Below are positions 62,201 to 64,000 of a stretch of DNA of 64,000 nt, piece after piece. A program made the position numbers and the translations under genes. The stretch comes from Chrysomallon squamiferum (Eukaryota; Mollusca; Gastropoda; Neomphalida; Peltospiridae). The first letter of the stretch is position 1. Every line of letters starts with the position of its first letter. The DNA is taken from positions 7,768,169-7,832,168 of the forward strand of contig CM022679.1 of the NCBI GenBank assembly GCA_012295275.1. The letters run 5' to 3'. Under the pieces are notes generated by a model. The model did no database searches. It was given only the letters and a program-made list of their open reading frames with translations, and was not told the DNA's origin.

Positions 62201-64000
62201 AATAAAACAGTTCATACTATATAATTATACTGTTGCAAAAAACTTCTTAATAGATAACACCACCAGTATTAATTCCATTATTTTAATTCCATTATTTTAT
62301 TAAGAAATAATCTTAAAAACTGAGACCAAAAATGCACAGATATGATTACTATAAAATGCACCCCCCCCCCATTTAAAAATAACTGATTAATAACATTCAT
62401 GAAAACAAAAAATGAATAATCATGCAAAAAAAGCCTTCTATGATCATGTAATGATAAACATTTCAGATAAAAACATGTTTTTATTTTTTAGAGTAATATA
62501 AATAATAATAATGTATAACTAATAATTACCAAAAAAAAAAGAAGAAATATTTAGTCTATGGAAGAATTCAAACAGCTAAAAGGTATAACAAAATAAGAGA
62601 TGTTTCATACATTGTATTATAAAGTCGAAGTTAATTTTCTCAGTTTAAACTATTCATTTCAGGGAAATCATTTCTAATTCTTCAATACTTCTGAAAATAT
62701 AAGTAATATATTTTATACCAAAAGTTTTATACAATTTGTATAACACATATGTTTTCCAACATATTTTACACTATACATGGTAATTTAGATAACATTTTAT
62801 ACCATCTGTCTTGGATAATATTTTATTCCATATACTTTAGACAATATATTTTATATTAAGCTCCATCTTTTGCACTGGAAAAAATAGTTAAAATATTTCT
62901 GTATTTTGCAGTTATTTCTGAACAATTCTAAATCGTCATGTTAATACATAAGAAACTGATTTGTTCTTCCAATTAATTAATTTTTTATTTTTTATTTTTT
63001 ATTGCAATGCAAAAGTTTTTAACTGTAACTGAAAAACATCCATCCAGCTATTTGTTAGAAAACTTTAAGTTAAATAGCACAAGAGTTGCATATTTTGTTT
63101 TTACTAAAGCACCAAACGAAGTCTGCATGAAAACCAAGGAATAAACTGCTCATTAAAAATGAAAAACAAAATGGTATTCTCAACTGCAACATGAGTAACA
63201 AAAACAATAATTTTCAGTAACAAAAAACATTTAAAAGAAATGGCTATTAAAACACAATGTTAAAATATTTACATCTGACTGTGCTTATAAAATACATATT
63301 CACAGATTAATCTTAAACTGATCAAAAATGGCAAAACATTTTCAGTTTTTAAACATTTGTCACAAACTGGTTAAAAGCTATAAATATTCAAAAAATAATA
63401 ATAAAAAGATCATGGAAAAATAATGGATATTATAAATAAAAATATACAGATTAATAAATGAAAATAAGTTAATTTCAGTTAAACTGATTCAGAATTTACT
63501 TAATCTGCAATGATATCACTTGGATACTAAATTAATATAAAAAAAATATATATATAAAAAAAATACAGATGTTGAGTATTATTAAATTAAGAACACTGAT
63601 TTCCATAAAATGAATTAAATAATAATTATAAAATTAAGAAAATAATAAAGTCCACAGCACAACTGTACAGTAATATAAACTATTTGCTTTCTTAAAGATA
63701 TGTAAAATATTAAGCTATTTACAAAAATCCTTTACACAATATTTCATATATCAGTTTTATAAAAGGCATTTAGATCATTTATTTCATAAAGAGCAGTGAA
63801 AACAGTCCTTCATGATGCAAGCAAACACTGCACGACATAAACCAGCAAACAGCAACACAAACTCCACACAAAAAGTCTAATGATGAGTATAATTTTCCTC
63901 CACGCAAAAGATTTCCAACCAAGAACCTCAATTTTCAACAACTCATACCTAAAATATCATACAAAAATGTCCAATCATTTGTTTGAACAATATGGAATTA
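59260..64000. other. AT-rich 3' flank of SPSB3, no gene seen
   Basis: Poly-A/T runs, short (TG)n/(TA)n stretches and no frame resembling a known protein. The first part may be SPSB3 3' UTR; the last kilobase could belong to the 3' UTR or flank of a gene beyond the window. Confidence 0.5.

Overview
This is nuclear DNA from an animal. It is AT-rich and full of (TTA)n, (GA)n and homopolymer runs, with short exons, GT-AG introns and metazoan gene families. Divergence from vertebrate proteins and the repeat-dense introns suggest a lophotrochozoan invertebrate, most plausibly a mollusc (inference). There are no bacterial-style operons and no CRISPR array.

Layout. (1) 1-6.1 kb: two tandem copies of a ~3.1-kb repeat. 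Each contains a compact cassette of TATA box, CRE-type TGACGTCA and, ~100 bp downstream, a perfect replication-dependent-histone 3' stem-loop, with no histone ORF between them. (2) 7.8-14.0 kb, + strand: EME1/EME2-type partner of the MUS81 nuclease, ten coding exons, with one apparent 1-base frameshift. (3) 19.2-20.6 kb, - strand: MXRA7-like small membrane protein, two coding exons. (4) 21.1-25.3 kb, + strand: NUBP2, the cytosolic Fe-S assembly ATPase, eight exons, with one apparent 1-base frameshift in the last exon; it is head-to-head with the MXRA7-like gene. (5) 31.0-49.1 kb, - strand: a complete ABCA3-like lipid transporter, 20 coding exons and about 1740 residues. (6) 49.6-52.4 kb, + strand: an unrecognised gene whose intron is filled with a ~390-bp higher-order satellite, head-to-head with the ABCA gene. 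(7) 52.5-53.7 kb: a ~0.5-kb duplicated segment. (8) 56.0-59.0 kb, + strand: SPSB3, a SPRY/SOCS-box ubiquitin-ligase receptor, four coding exons. The rest is AT-rich intergenic or UTR sequence.

The genes do not form one pathway, but the company they keep is informative. As recalled from established human maps, EME2, SPSB3, NUBP2 and ABCA3 lie together on 16p13.3, while EME1, MXRA7 and the ABCA5/6/8/9/10 cluster lie on 17q, the ohnologous arm (AXIN1/AXIN2 and SOX8/SOX9 are other pairs). This window looks like the unduplicated ancestral block.

The most unusual sequence signals are the histone-hairpin cassette without a histone, and two independent tandem arrays whose monomers descend from an exon-end/5' splice-site junction: 33.26-33.74 kb in the ABCA gene and 49.7-51.4 kb in the unknown gene.
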